DNA of 14,209 nucleotides, taken from the NCBI GenBank assembly GCA_002419025.1, contig DIFG01000070.1, positions 20,146 to 34,354 of the forward strand, in the 5' to 3' direction. Below, one piece after another: positions 1 through 8,395 of the stretch (positions are counted from its first letter, which is position 1; every line of letters begins with the position of its first letter). The stretch is from Deltaproteobacteria bacterium UBA5754. Lineage in GTDB: Bacteria > Desulfobacterota > Dissulfuribacteria > Dissulfuribacterales > UBA5754. The notes under the pieces were generated by a model. It was not told the origin of the DNA. It made no database searches and saw only the letters and a program-made list of their open reading frames with translations. A program made the translations under genes and the position numbers.

Positions 1-11
1 TCCACACAAAA
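1..11. repeat. Left copy of an 11-bp inverted match shared by the two window ends
   Basis: The first 11 bases (TCCACACAAAA) are the exact reverse complement of positions 14192-14202. The match then decays, although a CG-rich ACG follows shortly on both sides. It could be the edge of a dispersed repeat that ended an assembly, or chance. Confidence 0.35.
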
Positions 12-85
12 CGTCGAGGAGCCAGTTTTCCCCAGCCGTTGATCTGCCGTTTTCGGGGGACGTGTCCCATGTGGCCTTCCGCTCT

Positions 86-112
86 TTATGTATGGATGCG
101 ATCTGTCGATAA
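86..112 (+). promoter_or_regulatory. Candidate sigma-28 (FliA-type) promoter for cheW-mcp
   Basis: GTCGATAA at 105-112 matches the flagellar/chemotaxis sigma-28 -10 consensus GCCGATAA at 7 of 8 bases. The -35 side (TTAT at 86-89, spaced 15 bases) is a poor match to TAAA. Transcription would begin near 119-121, upstream of the strong ribosome binding site at 136-142 and of the GTG at 148. That is coherent with a chemotaxis cassette and with the shorter CheW start. The call rests on one half-site and gene context only. Confidence 0.33.
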
Positions 113-135
113 GCAGTTCAGGCACCATTTCGTAT

Positions 136-142
136 AAGGAGG
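136..142 (+). promoter_or_regulatory. Ribosome binding site that decides the CheW start
   Basis: AAGGAGG at 136-142 lies five bases before GTG at 148. The upstream in-frame ATG at 88 has no comparable site and precedes the CheW domain by about 25 unconserved residues, so GTG 148 is preferred. Confidence 0.7.
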
Positions 143-147
143 ACGGC

Positions 148-621
148 GTGCGCCCCGAGATGAGCAGGATCATGGAGTTCGTCGTGGGAAACAGCCGTTG
201 GGGGGTGGATATCAGATGGGTTCGGGAGATCGTCCCGGTGCGTGGCATGACCCCGCTTCCCAACGGGATCCCGCCGCTTGCAGGCGTCATGAACGTCCGT
301 GGGGACGTGGTCCCGGTTCTCGACGGAAGGAAGGTCCTTGCCGGGGCCGAAGAGGGCGGCGGCAGGACCGTTCTGGTCCTGGTCCGGGGGGACGAGATCA
401 TCGGGCTTCTGATAGATGCGGTTTCGGAGATCCGTGCATTCGATTCCCTTGGCAAAGGCGGGAAGGGACATGCGCCGGCCACCCTGCAGGGCCGTGGATG
501 TGGACATGCCCCGGATCTCCAGTTCAGTGCGGAAGGGGATACTTGTCCCTTGATCGATGTGAAAAAACTTCAAAACATGGTCGCCCAGTCGTGGAAAGCC
601 AAAAAAAACGAGGAGATGTGA
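148..621 (+). CDS. cheW: CheW-like chemotaxis adaptor protein
   Basis: This is a 157-residue protein, the usual size for a single CheW domain, using the GTG start at 148. The domain shows the family pattern: an initial hydrophobic strand (MEFVVGNSRWGVDI), then V-x-EIV, a proline-containing loop (PLPNGIPPLAGVMNVRGD) and the VPVLDGR strand, followed by GLLIDAVSEI. CheW proteins couple chemoreceptors to the CheA kinase in the cytoplasm. The C-terminal third is Cys- and Gly-rich (GRGCGHAPDL) and less typical, but it keeps a final CPLIDVKKL strand. The gene ends three bases before the chemoreceptor gene, so the pair is almost certainly co-transcribed and the adaptor dedicated to that receptor. A longer form from ATG 88 is possible but lacks a ribosome binding site. 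No cheA is present in the window, so the kinase partner must be elsewhere. Confidence 0.85.
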   Translation: MRPEMSRIMEFVVGNSRWGVDIRWVREIVPVRGMTPLPNGIPPLAGVMNVRGDVVPVLDGRKVLAGAEEGGGRTVLVLVRGDEIIGLLIDAVSEIRAFDSLGKGGKGHAPATLQGRGCGHAPDLQFSAEGDTCPLIDVKKLQNMVAQSWKAKKNEEM

Positions 622-624
622 ATT

Positions 625-3024
625 ATGGCGAATCTGCAGTTGTCCCGGATCAAGAACATGGGTATCGCGACGAAAGGTCTCCTGGCTGTAGGCCTCTTCA
701 TCGGGGTCGCCGTCCTGGTTCTCGTTTTTTCCTTTTGGGGAGACTATAAGGACGCACGCGACAGGGGGCGACGTCTACTCGAGGCCGAGACGGGTGTCTT
801 GGCCGATCGGATCTCGGGATTCCTCAAGGACCGTGCAGGAGATATGCGTATGCTCGGCAGGCTCGATATCGTGCGTCTTGCAGTGGAGATCGGCGGCGGA
901 CAGGGAGGTACAGACAAGTTCCTGGCCGATTTTCTCGAGGAGTCCGGCTATTATGAGGCAGTGGCGGTTATCGATACGGCAGGCAGGGTTCTTGCTTCTA
1001 GCGACAAAGGTCTCGTTTCACTTGACCTGGGCAAGGCCTCCTGGTTTGCCGATGCCGTGAACGGAGGGATCGTCCATGGGCCTGTCAGGCTTCCAGCCTC
1101 CGGCAAACCGGACGGCGCCTCCGGAGGGACGTGGAGCGTGGTAGTGGCCTCACCTGTCGTTTTCCCGGGGCAGGGGCATATGGGGTGTGTCGTAGGCTTT
1201 GTGAGGGAAGACGCCCTTGTCTCCCATCTTCAATCGGTAACGGGCGCCATCGGCGACATGGGCGGCGTGGCGTATCTCGTGGAAGCGAAAAGGGGGGTCG
1301 TGTTCACGCACCCGGACAAGGGCAGAATCGGCAGGGCCCTCGCGGAAGATGGTCGCGGGGTCGTCGCAGGTCTGAACGGCATAGGAGAGATCCCGTCGGG
1401 TCAGGGCGTCCCGGAAACACTCACCGCATGTACCCGGTCCATCCGTCCGGTTGAGGGTTTCTCCATGCCATCCCTCCTTGCAGTGACCGAAGTCCCTTCC
1501 TCACGAATCTATTCGGGGCTGAAGGACGTTTTGATCAGGCAGATGGCGGTCGGTGCATTGGTCGTCTTGTTCCTTGCACTGATCGGATACCTCGTAAACA
1601 GGGACATGGTCCGCCCCATCGTGGATACGGCCCAGGCCTTGGAACGGGCGGCCAGGGATTTCGATCTTACGGTGAGGATCGGTGTGAGGAACAGGGACGA
1701 GATCGGACGTATGGCCGAGGCCGTCAATCTCTTCATGAAGACCATGCAGGAGACCTTTCTGCACATGAAGGAGACGTCAGCGGTGTTCCTGAAGTCGAGC
1801 GGCCAGGTCTTCGAGGTGGCAAAACGGATCGTTGAGAATGCATCGCTCCAGGCGGAGAGGGCGAAGGACGTCGTACAGAGGATTTCGGTCATGGGGCAGA
1901 CGGCGAGCGAGGTCGCGGGACACGCCGAGACCTCGGCGAAACTCGCCCATGAGGCCGCACGGGTCATCCAGGAGATGGCGCAATCGAGCGCCAAGATCAT
2001 CAAGGCCTCGTCCCAGAACAAGGAAGGGGCGGATGAAGCAGGCAGGATCGTGGGGGCCATGGGCGACACGGCAAAGGAGGTCCAGGCCAAGGCCCAGGCC
2101 CAATCCGAGGCGGCCATCCGCTCAGCCGGATCCCTCAGCCTCATTGCAGAAAGGCTCCAGGGTATGGCGGAGGACGCGAGGCAGTCGGCAAAACGGTCCC
2201 AGAGCGCCCTGGAGAGTGCCATTGAGGGCCGACAGGCCATGGAGAGCACTGTCCGTGGTATGGAGGCCATAGCGGAGAGTTCGGACCAGGTAAGAGAGAT
2301 CGTTGATCTCATCTCTGACATCGCAGAGCAGACCCACCTTCTCGCCCTGAACGCCGCCATCGAGGCCGCCCGGGCCGGCGAGCACGGGCGCGGTTTCTCT
2401 GTGGTCGCTGAGGAGATCCGGAAACTCGCTGAGAGGACGGCGGATTCCACCAAGGAGATCGCTGGACTCGTGGGAGGCAGCCTTGAAAAGGTCGCCGAAG
2501 GGAAGATATCCACCCAAAAGACCGCCCAGGCCATTTCCGAGATCGTCCGAAGCGTGGAAGAAAGCAGTGATGTCTCGGGACGGATCGCCCTGATGTCCGC
2601 TGAATACGCGGAGGACGCAGGTGGACTTCTCGGTGCGACCGGCGAACTCACGGAACTCGCCCAGGGGATCGTTACATTGACGGACAAGCAGGCAGAACGG
2701 CGAAAGATGACCGAGGATGCCATCCAGAGGATCGTCGCCTTGAGTGACGATATTGCGGCTTCCGCCAATTCTGCGGGCGTTGTCACCAAGTCAGCCTCTG
2801 AGACCATTGGGAAGGTCGTGGCCAATTCCTCGGAGATCACTGCCCGGACTGCAAAACAGCGCGAGAGGAGCGCGGCCCTCCAAAAGGTCATGAATGAGAT
2901 GGGCGAGATGGCCATTTTGAACGCCCAGGGGGCACAGGAAACCCTCGCGACCATCGAGGATCTCATTTCAAAGGCGCGTCGTGTTGACCAGGAGGTCACG
3001 AAATTCAAGGTCGCCGCCTTTTGA
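625..3024 (+). CDS. Methyl-accepting chemotaxis protein with periplasmic Cache sensor domain
   Basis: The 799-residue product has a first membrane segment at about residues 19-38 and a periplasmic sensor at about 40-305. The sensor resembles a double Cache domain, with strands around AVAVIDTAGRVLASSD and the second-lobe GVVFTHPDKG. A second membrane helix follows at about 308-325, then a HAMP domain (about 326-380, NRDMVRP through RDEIGRMAEAVN) and a long cytoplasmic coiled coil. The signalling hairpin tip is canonical (LLALNAAIEAARAGEHGRGF, around residue 570-590, then SVVAEEIRKLAERT). It binds a small molecule outside the cell and controls CheA through CheW. No C-terminal NWETF-type pentapeptide for CheR/CheB tethering is seen. 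The start is ATG 625, with AGGAG at 611-615 overlapping the cheW end. The next gene encodes a secreted binding protein that may deliver the ligand. The ligand itself cannot be read from the sequence. Confidence 0.93.
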   Translation: MANLQLSRIKNMGIATKGLLAVGLFIGVAVLVLVFSFWGDYKDARDRGRRLLEAETGVLADRISGFLKDRAGDMRMLGRLDIVRLAVEIGGGQGGTDKFLADFLEESGYYEAVAVIDTAGRVLASSDKGLVSLDLGKASWFADAVNGGIVHGPVRLPASGKPDGASGGTWSVVVASPVVFPGQGHMGCVVGFVREDALVSHLQSVTGAIGDMGGVAYLVEAKRGVVFTHPDKGRIGRALAEDGRGVVAGLNGIGEIPSGQGVPETLTACTRSIRPVEGFSMPSLLAVTEVPSSRIYSGLKDVLIRQMAVGALVVLFLALIGYLVNRDMVRPIVDTAQALERAARDFDLTVRIGVRNRDEIGRMAEAVNLFMKTMQETFLHMKETSAVFLKSSGQVFEVAKRIVENASLQAERAKDVVQRISVMGQTASEVAGHAETSAKLAHEAARVIQEMAQSSAKIIKASSQNKEGADEAGRIVGAMGDTAKEVQAKAQAQSEAAIRSAGSLSLIAERLQGMAEDARQSAKRSQSALESAIEGRQAMESTVRGMEAIAESSDQVREIVDLISDIAEQTHLLALNAAIEAARAGEHGRGFSVVAEEIRKLAERTADSTKEIAGLVGGSLEKVAEGKISTQKTAQAISEIVRSVEESSDVSGRIALMSAEYAEDAGGLLGATGELTELAQGIVTLTDKQAERRKMTEDAIQRIVALSDDIAASANSAGVVTKSASETIGKVVANSSEITARTAKQRERSAALQKVMNEMGEMAILNAQGAQETLATIEDLISKARRVDQEVTKFKVAAF

Positions 3025-3061
3025 ACGGATATGAAGGGAAGAAATCCGCAGGGTAAATGCG

Positions 3062-3961
3062 ATGAAGATGGCCCACAGTTCGTTTTTTCTCAGATTGTTT
3101 GTGTCCTTATGCGTCATGGTCGCTGGTCTTTTCTCTGTGGCAGGGGGGGCCGTGTGCGAGGCCGGAGATCCTGCCCTAAGGCTCGGTGTCCTCGCGAACA
3201 AGGGCGCAGCCGAGGCCTTTCGGAAATGGCGTCCCCTCGCCGATTACCTTGCCTCCGGGATCGATCGCCCGGTCGAAGTGATCCCACTCGATTTTTCCCA
3301 GCTAAGGCAGGCGGTGGCCGATGACGATCTCGATCTCGTGATCGCCAATCCACTAAATTTCATCGAATTCCAGGACCTCTACGGGGTAGTTCCCTTGGCG
3401 ACGATGGAGAAAAAGGGGCTTCCCCTTATGGGAGGCGTGATTTTCACCCGTAAAGACAGTTCAATAACCTCTTTAGGCCAGTTGGCGGGGAAACGGATTG
3501 CCGCGGTCTCCCTCGACTCCCTTGGCGGTTTCCTCATGCAGGCCTACACTCTCAAGCGTGCCGGTGTGGATGTCACCGCCCGGACGACCCCCACCTTTCT
3601 GAAAAATCATGACCACGTGGTCTTTGCGGTCCTGAACGGGGCGGTTGATGCGGGATTTGTGCGCACTGACCAGCTCGAAGGAATGGCGAAACGTGGCGCG
3701 ATCTTCATGGGGGATTTTCGCATTGTCAACGCCTTGACCCACAAGGATTTCCCTTACGCCTGCAGTACCGAGCTCGTCCCGGATTGGCCCGTCTGTGCGA
3801 CTCGGCGTCTTTCCAAAGCCATGCAGCAGCGGGTCGCCCAGGCCCTTCTCACCCTGCCGGGAGACGCCCCTGCTGCCAAGGCGGCAGGGATCACGGGATT
3901 CGTGCCAGCTGGTGACTACACCACGGTCTCGGAGGCCATGAAGGCGGTGGGCCTTAAATGA
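3062..3961 (+). CDS. PhnD-type periplasmic substrate-binding protein (phosphate/phosphonate-binding-like)
   Basis: This 299-residue protein begins with a signal peptide: a basic start, then a hydrophobic stretch at about residues 8-30, with likely cleavage after AVCEA near residue 34. The mature part matches the PhnD/TtrB-like type II binding-protein fold. It shows a first strand LRLGVLANKG, the segment DDDLDLVIANPLNFIEF, the hinge region GGVIFTRKDSSITSLGQLAGKR, and a Ser-Leu-Gly-Gly turn after AAVSLD at the usual ligand-phosphate contact. Start ATG 3062 has AGGG at 3050-3053, spaced eight bases. The gene lies 37 bases after the chemoreceptor gene and no permease or ATPase gene follows, so it is more likely a sensory binding protein than part of an importer. 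PhnD-like proteins bind phosphonates, phosphite or other small anions; some serve two-component sensors. The actual ligand is unknown. Confidence 0.82.
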   Translation: MKMAHSSFFLRLFVSLCVMVAGLFSVAGGAVCEAGDPALRLGVLANKGAAEAFRKWRPLADYLASGIDRPVEVIPLDFSQLRQAVADDDLDLVIANPLNFIEFQDLYGVVPLATMEKKGLPLMGGVIFTRKDSSITSLGQLAGKRIAAVSLDSLGGFLMQAYTLKRAGVDVTARTTPTFLKNHDHVVFAVLNGAVDAGFVRTDQLEGMAKRGAIFMGDFRIVNALTHKDFPYACSTELVPDWPVCATRRLSKAMQQRVAQALLTLPGDAPAAKAAGITGFVPAGDYTTVSEAMKAVGLK

Positions 3962-4034
3962 AGTTCCGGGGCGGGATCGAGGATGGGCATCCTGCCTGAT
4001 TGAACAGGGTGGATCCATCGGGTAGGGTGTGTCC

Positions 4035-4676
4035 GTGCCCATGATTTCTATGGATCTCGTTTCCTTCCTTCTGACGATACTTTTCCCTGCATCAGCCTAT
4101 CTTCTCGGCTCGGTCCCCTTCGGCCTGCTCTTTGCGAAGATGCGGGGCGTGGATGTGCGCTCTGTTGGAAGCGGAAACATCGGGGCGACGAACGTGACCC
4201 GTGTCTTGGGTAAGGGGTTCGGTCTCTTGACTTTCTGCGCGGATCTTTCCAAGGGGTTCGTCCCGGTGCTCGTGTGTCGCTCAGTCCTTCCGGCTGGCCT
4301 TGAGACGCAGACCATCCTCGCTCTCACCGGGTTCGGGGCTGTTCTCGGGCATTGTTTCCCGGTCTTTCTCGGGTTTCGGGGAGGGAAGGGGATAGCGACG
4401 GCATCCGGAGTCTTTCTCGGGATCTGTCCGTTGGCATTGGCCGCGGCCTCTGTCGTGTTCGCTGTCGCCTTTTGGCTTACCAGGATCGTCTCTGTGGGTT
4501 CCCTCCTCGCCTCCCTTGTCCTTCCTGTGGCCCTGCATTTTTTATGCACGGGCGGCGGCGGTCCTGTCGAGGTCATGACATGGGCAGTGGCCTTTCTCGT
4601 CTGGTGGAAGCACAGGGGCAATATCCAGAGGCTTTTACGAGGAGAAGAGTTGGGCTTCAGGGGTTCAGGCGTCTAA
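4035..4676 (+). CDS. plsY: Glycerol-3-phosphate acyltransferase PlsY
   Basis: PlsY transfers the acyl group of acyl-phosphate to glycerol-3-phosphate, making lysophosphatidic acid, the first step of membrane phospholipid synthesis. The 213-residue inner-membrane protein has the normal family length and all three conserved cytoplasmic motifs: GSVPFG with SGNIGATNV (about residues 25-54), GHCFPVFLGFRGGKG (about 105-119) and KHRGNIQRLLRGEE (about 192-205). At least five hydrophobic segments are visible. Start choice: GTG 4035 has AGGG at 4024-4027 spaced seven bases. GTG 4029 would sit one base after that site, and ATG 4041 is 13 bases away. The gene follows the PhnD-like gene by 73 bases and could be read through from it, though the functions are unrelated. 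Its last 12 bases overlap the end of the convergent ntrX gene. Confidence 0.95.
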   Translation: MPMISMDLVSFLLTILFPASAYLLGSVPFGLLFAKMRGVDVRSVGSGNIGATNVTRVLGKGFGLLTFCADLSKGFVPVLVCRSVLPAGLETQTILALTGFGAVLGHCFPVFLGFRGGKGIATASGVFLGICPLALAAASVVFAVAFWLTRIVSVGSLLASLVLPVALHFLCTGGGGPVEVMTWAVAFLVWWKHRGNIQRLLRGEELGFRGSGV

Positions 4677-6059
4677 TCCGAGGGCGTGAAGCTTCCGATA
4701 GAGGTGCCTTCTCTCGATGCCGATGGCCTCGGCGGTCTTTTTGATGTTCCTGTCGTTTTCCGCGAGTTTGCGGCTGAGATAGGCCCGTTCGAATCCCGCC
4801 TTGGCGGTCCGGTAGTCCTCTGCTGAAAGCCAGTCGGGAGATGTATCCGGCGCCGATGGGCCATGTCCGTTCGGGGATCCGCTGTCCATGCGGGCCTTTC
4901 GGATGGAGGATGGCAGGTCCACGGCCGTGATCTCCTTGCCGCGGGAAAGGATCACGAGGCGTTCGGCCAGGTTTCTGAGCTCCCGAATGTTTCCCGGCCA
5001 GTCGTAGTTCATGAGGTCCGTGTAGATCGCCTCGTCGATTCGGGGCGGCCTGCGATGGGCATTGCCAGTGAACTCCCTGACAAAGGCAGAGAACAGGAGG
5101 GGGATGTCATCCTTCCGTTCCCTGAGCGGAGGCACTTCGATGGGGATGACATTCAGGCGGTAGTATAGGTCTTCCCGAAAGCGACCTTCTTCTATCTCTT
5201 TTTCCAGGTCCTTGTTCGTCGCCGCGATGATGCGGACGTCCACAGTGATGGTCTTTCCACCGCCGACCCGTTCAAATCGCTGTTCCTGGAGGATGCGTAG
5301 GATCTTGGCCTGGGTCTTGAGACTCATGTCCCCGATCTCGTCGAGAAAGAGGGTCCCGCCGTTTGCGAGGTCGAATTTTCCCCTTTTCATGGAAGTCGCA
5401 CCGGTAAAGGCCCCTTTTTCGTGTCCAAAGAGCTCGCTTTCAATGAGCTCTTCGGGGATGGCTGCACAGTTGATCTCTACAAAGGGTTTATCCTTTCGTC
5501 TGCTGAGCCGGTAGACCATACGTGCCACGAGTTCCTTGCCGGTCCCGTTTTCCCCCTGTATGAGCACCCATGCGTCTGTCGGAGCCACGATGGCGATCTG
5601 TTCCTTGAGGTGTTTCATGACATCGCTTTCGCCGATGATCTCCTGCCCTTCTTTGGTTTTTTGCCGCAGAAGAAGGTTTTCCTCCTCCAGGTCCCGGTAC
5701 TTGATGGCGTTTCGAATGGCGAGGATGACCTGTTCGTAGGAGAGAGGTTTTTCCAGGAAATCATGGGCCCCGAGCCGGGTCGCGCGAACCGCCGTTTCGA
5801 TGGTCCCGTGCCCGGACATGACGACCACGGGGATGAACGGCCACTCCTCTTTGATCCTTTTGAGGAGATCGATCCCGTCCATGCCGGGCATCCAGATGTC
5901 AAGCAGGATCAGATCCGGAAGATGTTGGGAAAGGGCTGAAAGGGCCTCCTCGGCATCGTGTGCCGCAGTGATTGCGTATCCCTCGTCCTCCAGGATCCCT
6001 GTGAGGCTCTCGATGATGGAATGTTCGTCGTCAACGATGAGGATTTTTTGGGATGGCAT
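4665..6059 (-). CDS. ntrX: NtrX-like sigma-54-dependent response regulator
   Basis: The 464-residue protein has a receiver domain (about 5-120) with acidic pair D10/D11, phospho-acceptor D54 in LLDIWMPGMDG, S82 and K104. It is followed by an AAA+ domain (about 143-380) with Walker A GENGTGKE (169-176), an intact GAFTGA loop (216-221) for contacting sigma-54, Walker B GGTLFLDE (234-241) and the arginine-rich REDLYYRLNV segment. A Fis-type helix-turn-helix lies at the C-terminus (about 420-462, NIKKTAEAIGIERRHLYRKL). The IWMPGMDGI signature and the adjacent NtrY-type kinase point to NtrX. In other bacteria NtrYX controls nitrogen, redox or envelope-related genes; the targets here are unknown. 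No clear ribosome binding site precedes ATG 6059, but the receiver start leaves little choice. It lies 86 bases after ntrY in the same operon. Confidence 0.9.
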   Translation of the reverse strand: MPSQKILIVDDEHSIIESLTGILEDEGYAITAAHDAEEALSALSQHLPDLILLDIWMPGMDGIDLLKRIKEEWPFIPVVVMSGHGTIETAVRATRLGAHDFLEKPLSYEQVILAIRNAIKYRDLEEENLLLRQKTKEGQEIIGESDVMKHLKEQIAIVAPTDAWVLIQGENGTGKELVARMVYRLSRRKDKPFVEINCAAIPEELIESELFGHEKGAFTGATSMKRGKFDLANGGTLFLDEIGDMSLKTQAKILRILQEQRFERVGGGKTITVDVRIIAATNKDLEKEIEEGRFREDLYYRLNVIPIEVPPLRERKDDIPLLFSAFVREFTGNAHRRPPRIDEAIYTDLMNYDWPGNIRELRNLAERLVILSRGKEITAVDLPSSIRKARMDSGSPNGHGPSAPDTSPDWLSAEDYRTAKAGFERAYLSRKLAENDRNIKKTAEAIGIERRHLYRKLHALGLDA

Positions 6060-6145
6060 GGCAGAAAGCAGTGAGAGGCGAGAGGATCAGTTTAGGGGTT
6101 TCAGAAAAAGGCTACCGGGAAGGGGGGAAAGACGCAAGACATCTC

Positions 6146-8395
6146 TCATGCCGGCAGGTTCGGGAGATACAGGGTGAATCGCGTTCCCCTGGGCGTATTG
6201 TCCTCGACCTCGATCCTGCCCCCGTGGTCCGTCACGATGCAGTGAACGATGGCAAGTCCAAGGCCCGTGCCTCCCCGTTTCCGGGAGAAATAGGGTTCGA
6301 AAAGCCTCTTGCGGTCTTCGGGCGGGATGCCGGTCCCGGTGTCCGCGATGGAGATCGAGACCTCTTTCGCGTCGGTATTTCCGGAGACGCGGATCCGGAT
6401 CGAGCCGCCGTCCGGCATGGCGGCGAGGGCGTTTTCGAGGAGATTGATGACGGCCCGTTTGATCTGATCGGGATCCACCAGAATCTCTGGGGGCGTGTCC
6501 ACGATGTCGAGGGAGAATTCCACCTCCGGATGGCCTTCCCTGTATATAAAGGTCAGGTCCTCGAGGATCTTCTCTAGATCCGTGGGGACGAAGCGGGGCG
6601 CTGGCATGCGGGCGAAATTGGAGAATTCGTTTGCGAGGCGTTTGAGGTCCTCAACCTGTTCGATGATGGTCGCGGTACTCCTGTCGAAGACATCTCTGGC
6701 CTCCGGATCGACCATGTGGAGGTATTTTTTCCTCAGCCTCTGGGCGGAGAGCTGGATGGGGGTGAGGGGGTTTTTTATCTCGTGCGCGATGCGGCGGGCG
6801 ACCTCCCTCCATGCGGCGATCCTCTGGATCCGCTCGAGTTCAGTGAGGTCCTCGAAGACGATGACCGTTCCTATGGATCTCCCTTCCCGGTCACGGAGCT
6901 GGGAGAAATTGCACAACAGGGAGAGGATACGGTTGTTCGATTGCATGCGGATCGGCTTCTGGACCGTGCCCGTCTTGGACACAAGGAGCTCGTGCCTGAT
7001 GGCCTCGAATTCCTCTAAGTGTTCCGGGCTCATGACATCCACATAGGATCTCCCGATGAAGGAGGAAGCGGGTTTGCCCAGGATGGATTCTGCAGAGGAG
7101 TTCATGGTGGTGATGACCCCCGAACGGTCCACTGAAATGACCCCGGCTGCCACGTTGTCGAGTATGATCTCCATATAGCGTCTCCGCGATTCGATCTCCG
7201 CGTTGCTTTTCTGGAGCTCGCACGCGGCGTTTTCCGCCCGCTGCCGCGCTTCCTTGAGATCGAGGGTCATGGTGTTGAAGGCCCTCAGGAGGCTGCTCAA
7301 TTCATCCTTTCCAGGAATGTCGAGTCTGACATCCAGATCCCCCTGGGCGATGCGGCGTGTGGCCTCTGCCAATGCCTGAATGGGTTTGGTGATCCCGTCG
7401 GCGATACGGTATCCGAACCAGATGGAGACGAAGATGATGAGAAGGGTAATGAGGAAAAGGGTGAGAAGGATGACCCCCTTGATCGGGTTCTGGGAGAGAA
7501 AAAGCAGATTGTAGTCCTCGTAACCGGTTCGAATCTCGTCGAGAAGCCGTGCAATGTCCTGGGGGAGGAGGGTCCCGGCCACAAGAATGTGGCGGACTCC
7601 TGTTTCGGATGCCATGGGCAGCATGACACGCAGGAGCACACTGCCTTCGAGTTCATCGTTCAAGGTGGAGATCTTTCCATCCGCAAGGACCGATCTGATG
7701 ATGTCTTTGGATGGCTCGGGCAGGGGGGGGAGGAGGGGGAGCCATGTCTTTGAGAAGAGAACGGCCCCTTTCGGTCCGAGGATTTCGACGCAGTGCAGGG
7801 GGGTGCCGTGACGGATGTCGGGGATGCCTACCAGGAGGGACGCAGGAGAGACGATCTGTTCGACGCATACCTGATCCACGGTATCGCCGTTTGTTATGCA
7901 GCGGCGGGAGATGAGGCGTGCGAGCTCCTCTCCCTTGATCTGAAGTCCCGCTATCTGATCCTCGTAGTAGGTTTTCCCGATAGTCAGGGCGTTTTCGAGG
8001 GCGCGTTCCACCTTGACATCGAACCAGTAGGCCACACTCGTTTTCAAAAACTGGTAGGAGACCCAGAACAGGAGGAGGGTCGGCAGGAGAGAAAGGGAGA
8101 CGAAGGCGATGACGAGTTTGGTGCGCAGCTTGGCACCAAGGAGGTGTTGTCTCTCCTCGAAGATTGCCTTCACGAGATATCTGAGTATCAGAAAAACGAG
8201 GTAGAGAACGAGGAGGATGTCGATACTCAGGATCCCGAAAAGGATCATGGTATTGATCGGATTGGCTGGGACGTATCTTTCGAGGATGAAGTATCCGAAA
8301 GCAGAGAAAAGGAGGATGAGAAAAAGGGAAACGGTGATGGCAAACCGTTCTCTTTTTCGTTTTCGTTCTCTTTCAGTACGTGAATTCAGATTCAT
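6146..8395 (-). CDS. ntrY: NtrY-like membrane sensor histidine kinase
   Basis: The 749-residue kinase has a basic N-terminus and several membrane segments (about 17-37, 49-75, 93-115), a roughly 190-residue extracytoplasmic part with a proline-rich LPLLPPLPEP stretch, and another membrane helix (about 305-327). It continues with HAMP (about 328-380), a PAS domain (about 402-515) and a HisKA helix with phospho-acceptor H538 in RRIAHEIKNPLTPIQLSAQR. The ATPase domain has its N-box at NLLENALAAM (651-660), G1 DTGTGIP (685-691) and G2 GGTGLGLA. The topology and the H-box sequence are typical of NtrY, which phosphorylates NtrX. I chose ATG 8395. An open frame extends to 8494 but would overlap the upstream DUF4390 gene by 122 bases with low-complexity Ser-rich sequence. 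From ATG 8395 the overlap is 23 bases, suggesting coupled translation; no ribosome binding site is visible. Confidence 0.9.
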   Translation of the reverse strand: MNLNSRTERERKRKRERFAITVSLFLILLFSAFGYFILERYVPANPINTMILFGILSIDILLVLYLVFLILRYLVKAIFEERQHLLGAKLRTKLVIAFVSLSLLPTLLLFWVSYQFLKTSVAYWFDVKVERALENALTIGKTYYEDQIAGLQIKGEELARLISRRCITNGDTVDQVCVEQIVSPASLLVGIPDIRHGTPLHCVEILGPKGAVLFSKTWLPLLPPLPEPSKDIIRSVLADGKISTLNDELEGSVLLRVMLPMASETGVRHILVAGTLLPQDIARLLDEIRTGYEDYNLLFLSQNPIKGVILLTLFLITLLIIFVSIWFGYRIADGITKPIQALAEATRRIAQGDLDVRLDIPGKDELSSLLRAFNTMTLDLKEARQRAENAACELQKSNAEIESRRRYMEIILDNVAAGVISVDRSGVITTMNSSAESILGKPASSFIGRSYVDVMSPEHLEEFEAIRHELLVSKTGTVQKPIRMQSNNRILSLLCNFSQLRDREGRSIGTVIVFEDLTELERIQRIAAWREVARRIAHEIKNPLTPIQLSAQRLRKKYLHMVDPEARDVFDRSTATIIEQVEDLKRLANEFSNFARMPAPRFVPTDLEKILEDLTFIYREGHPEVEFSLDIVDTPPEILVDPDQIKRAVINLLENALAAMPDGGSIRIRVSGNTDAKEVSISIADTGTGIPPEDRKRLFEPYFSRKRGGTGLGLAIVHCIVTDHGGRIEVEDNTPRGTRFTLYLPNLPA

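Noticed and set aside
1509..3008. Long open frame of 499 codons antisense to the chemoreceptor gene
   Set aside because: It is Ser/Ala/Arg-rich without recognisable domains and mirrors the codon bias of the strongly supported receptor gene. No ribosome binding site or conserved motif supports it.
3980..3993. Palindrome AGGATG-GG-CATCCT between the PhnD-like gene and plsY as a terminator
   Set aside because: Stem of six with a two-base loop, no T-run, and too little else to support it.
7718..7739. G-rich tracts that could form a G-quadruplex inside ntrY
   Set aside because: The run is explained by proline and leucine codons of the LPLLPPLPEP stretch on the other strand, and nothing else suggests a regulatory role.
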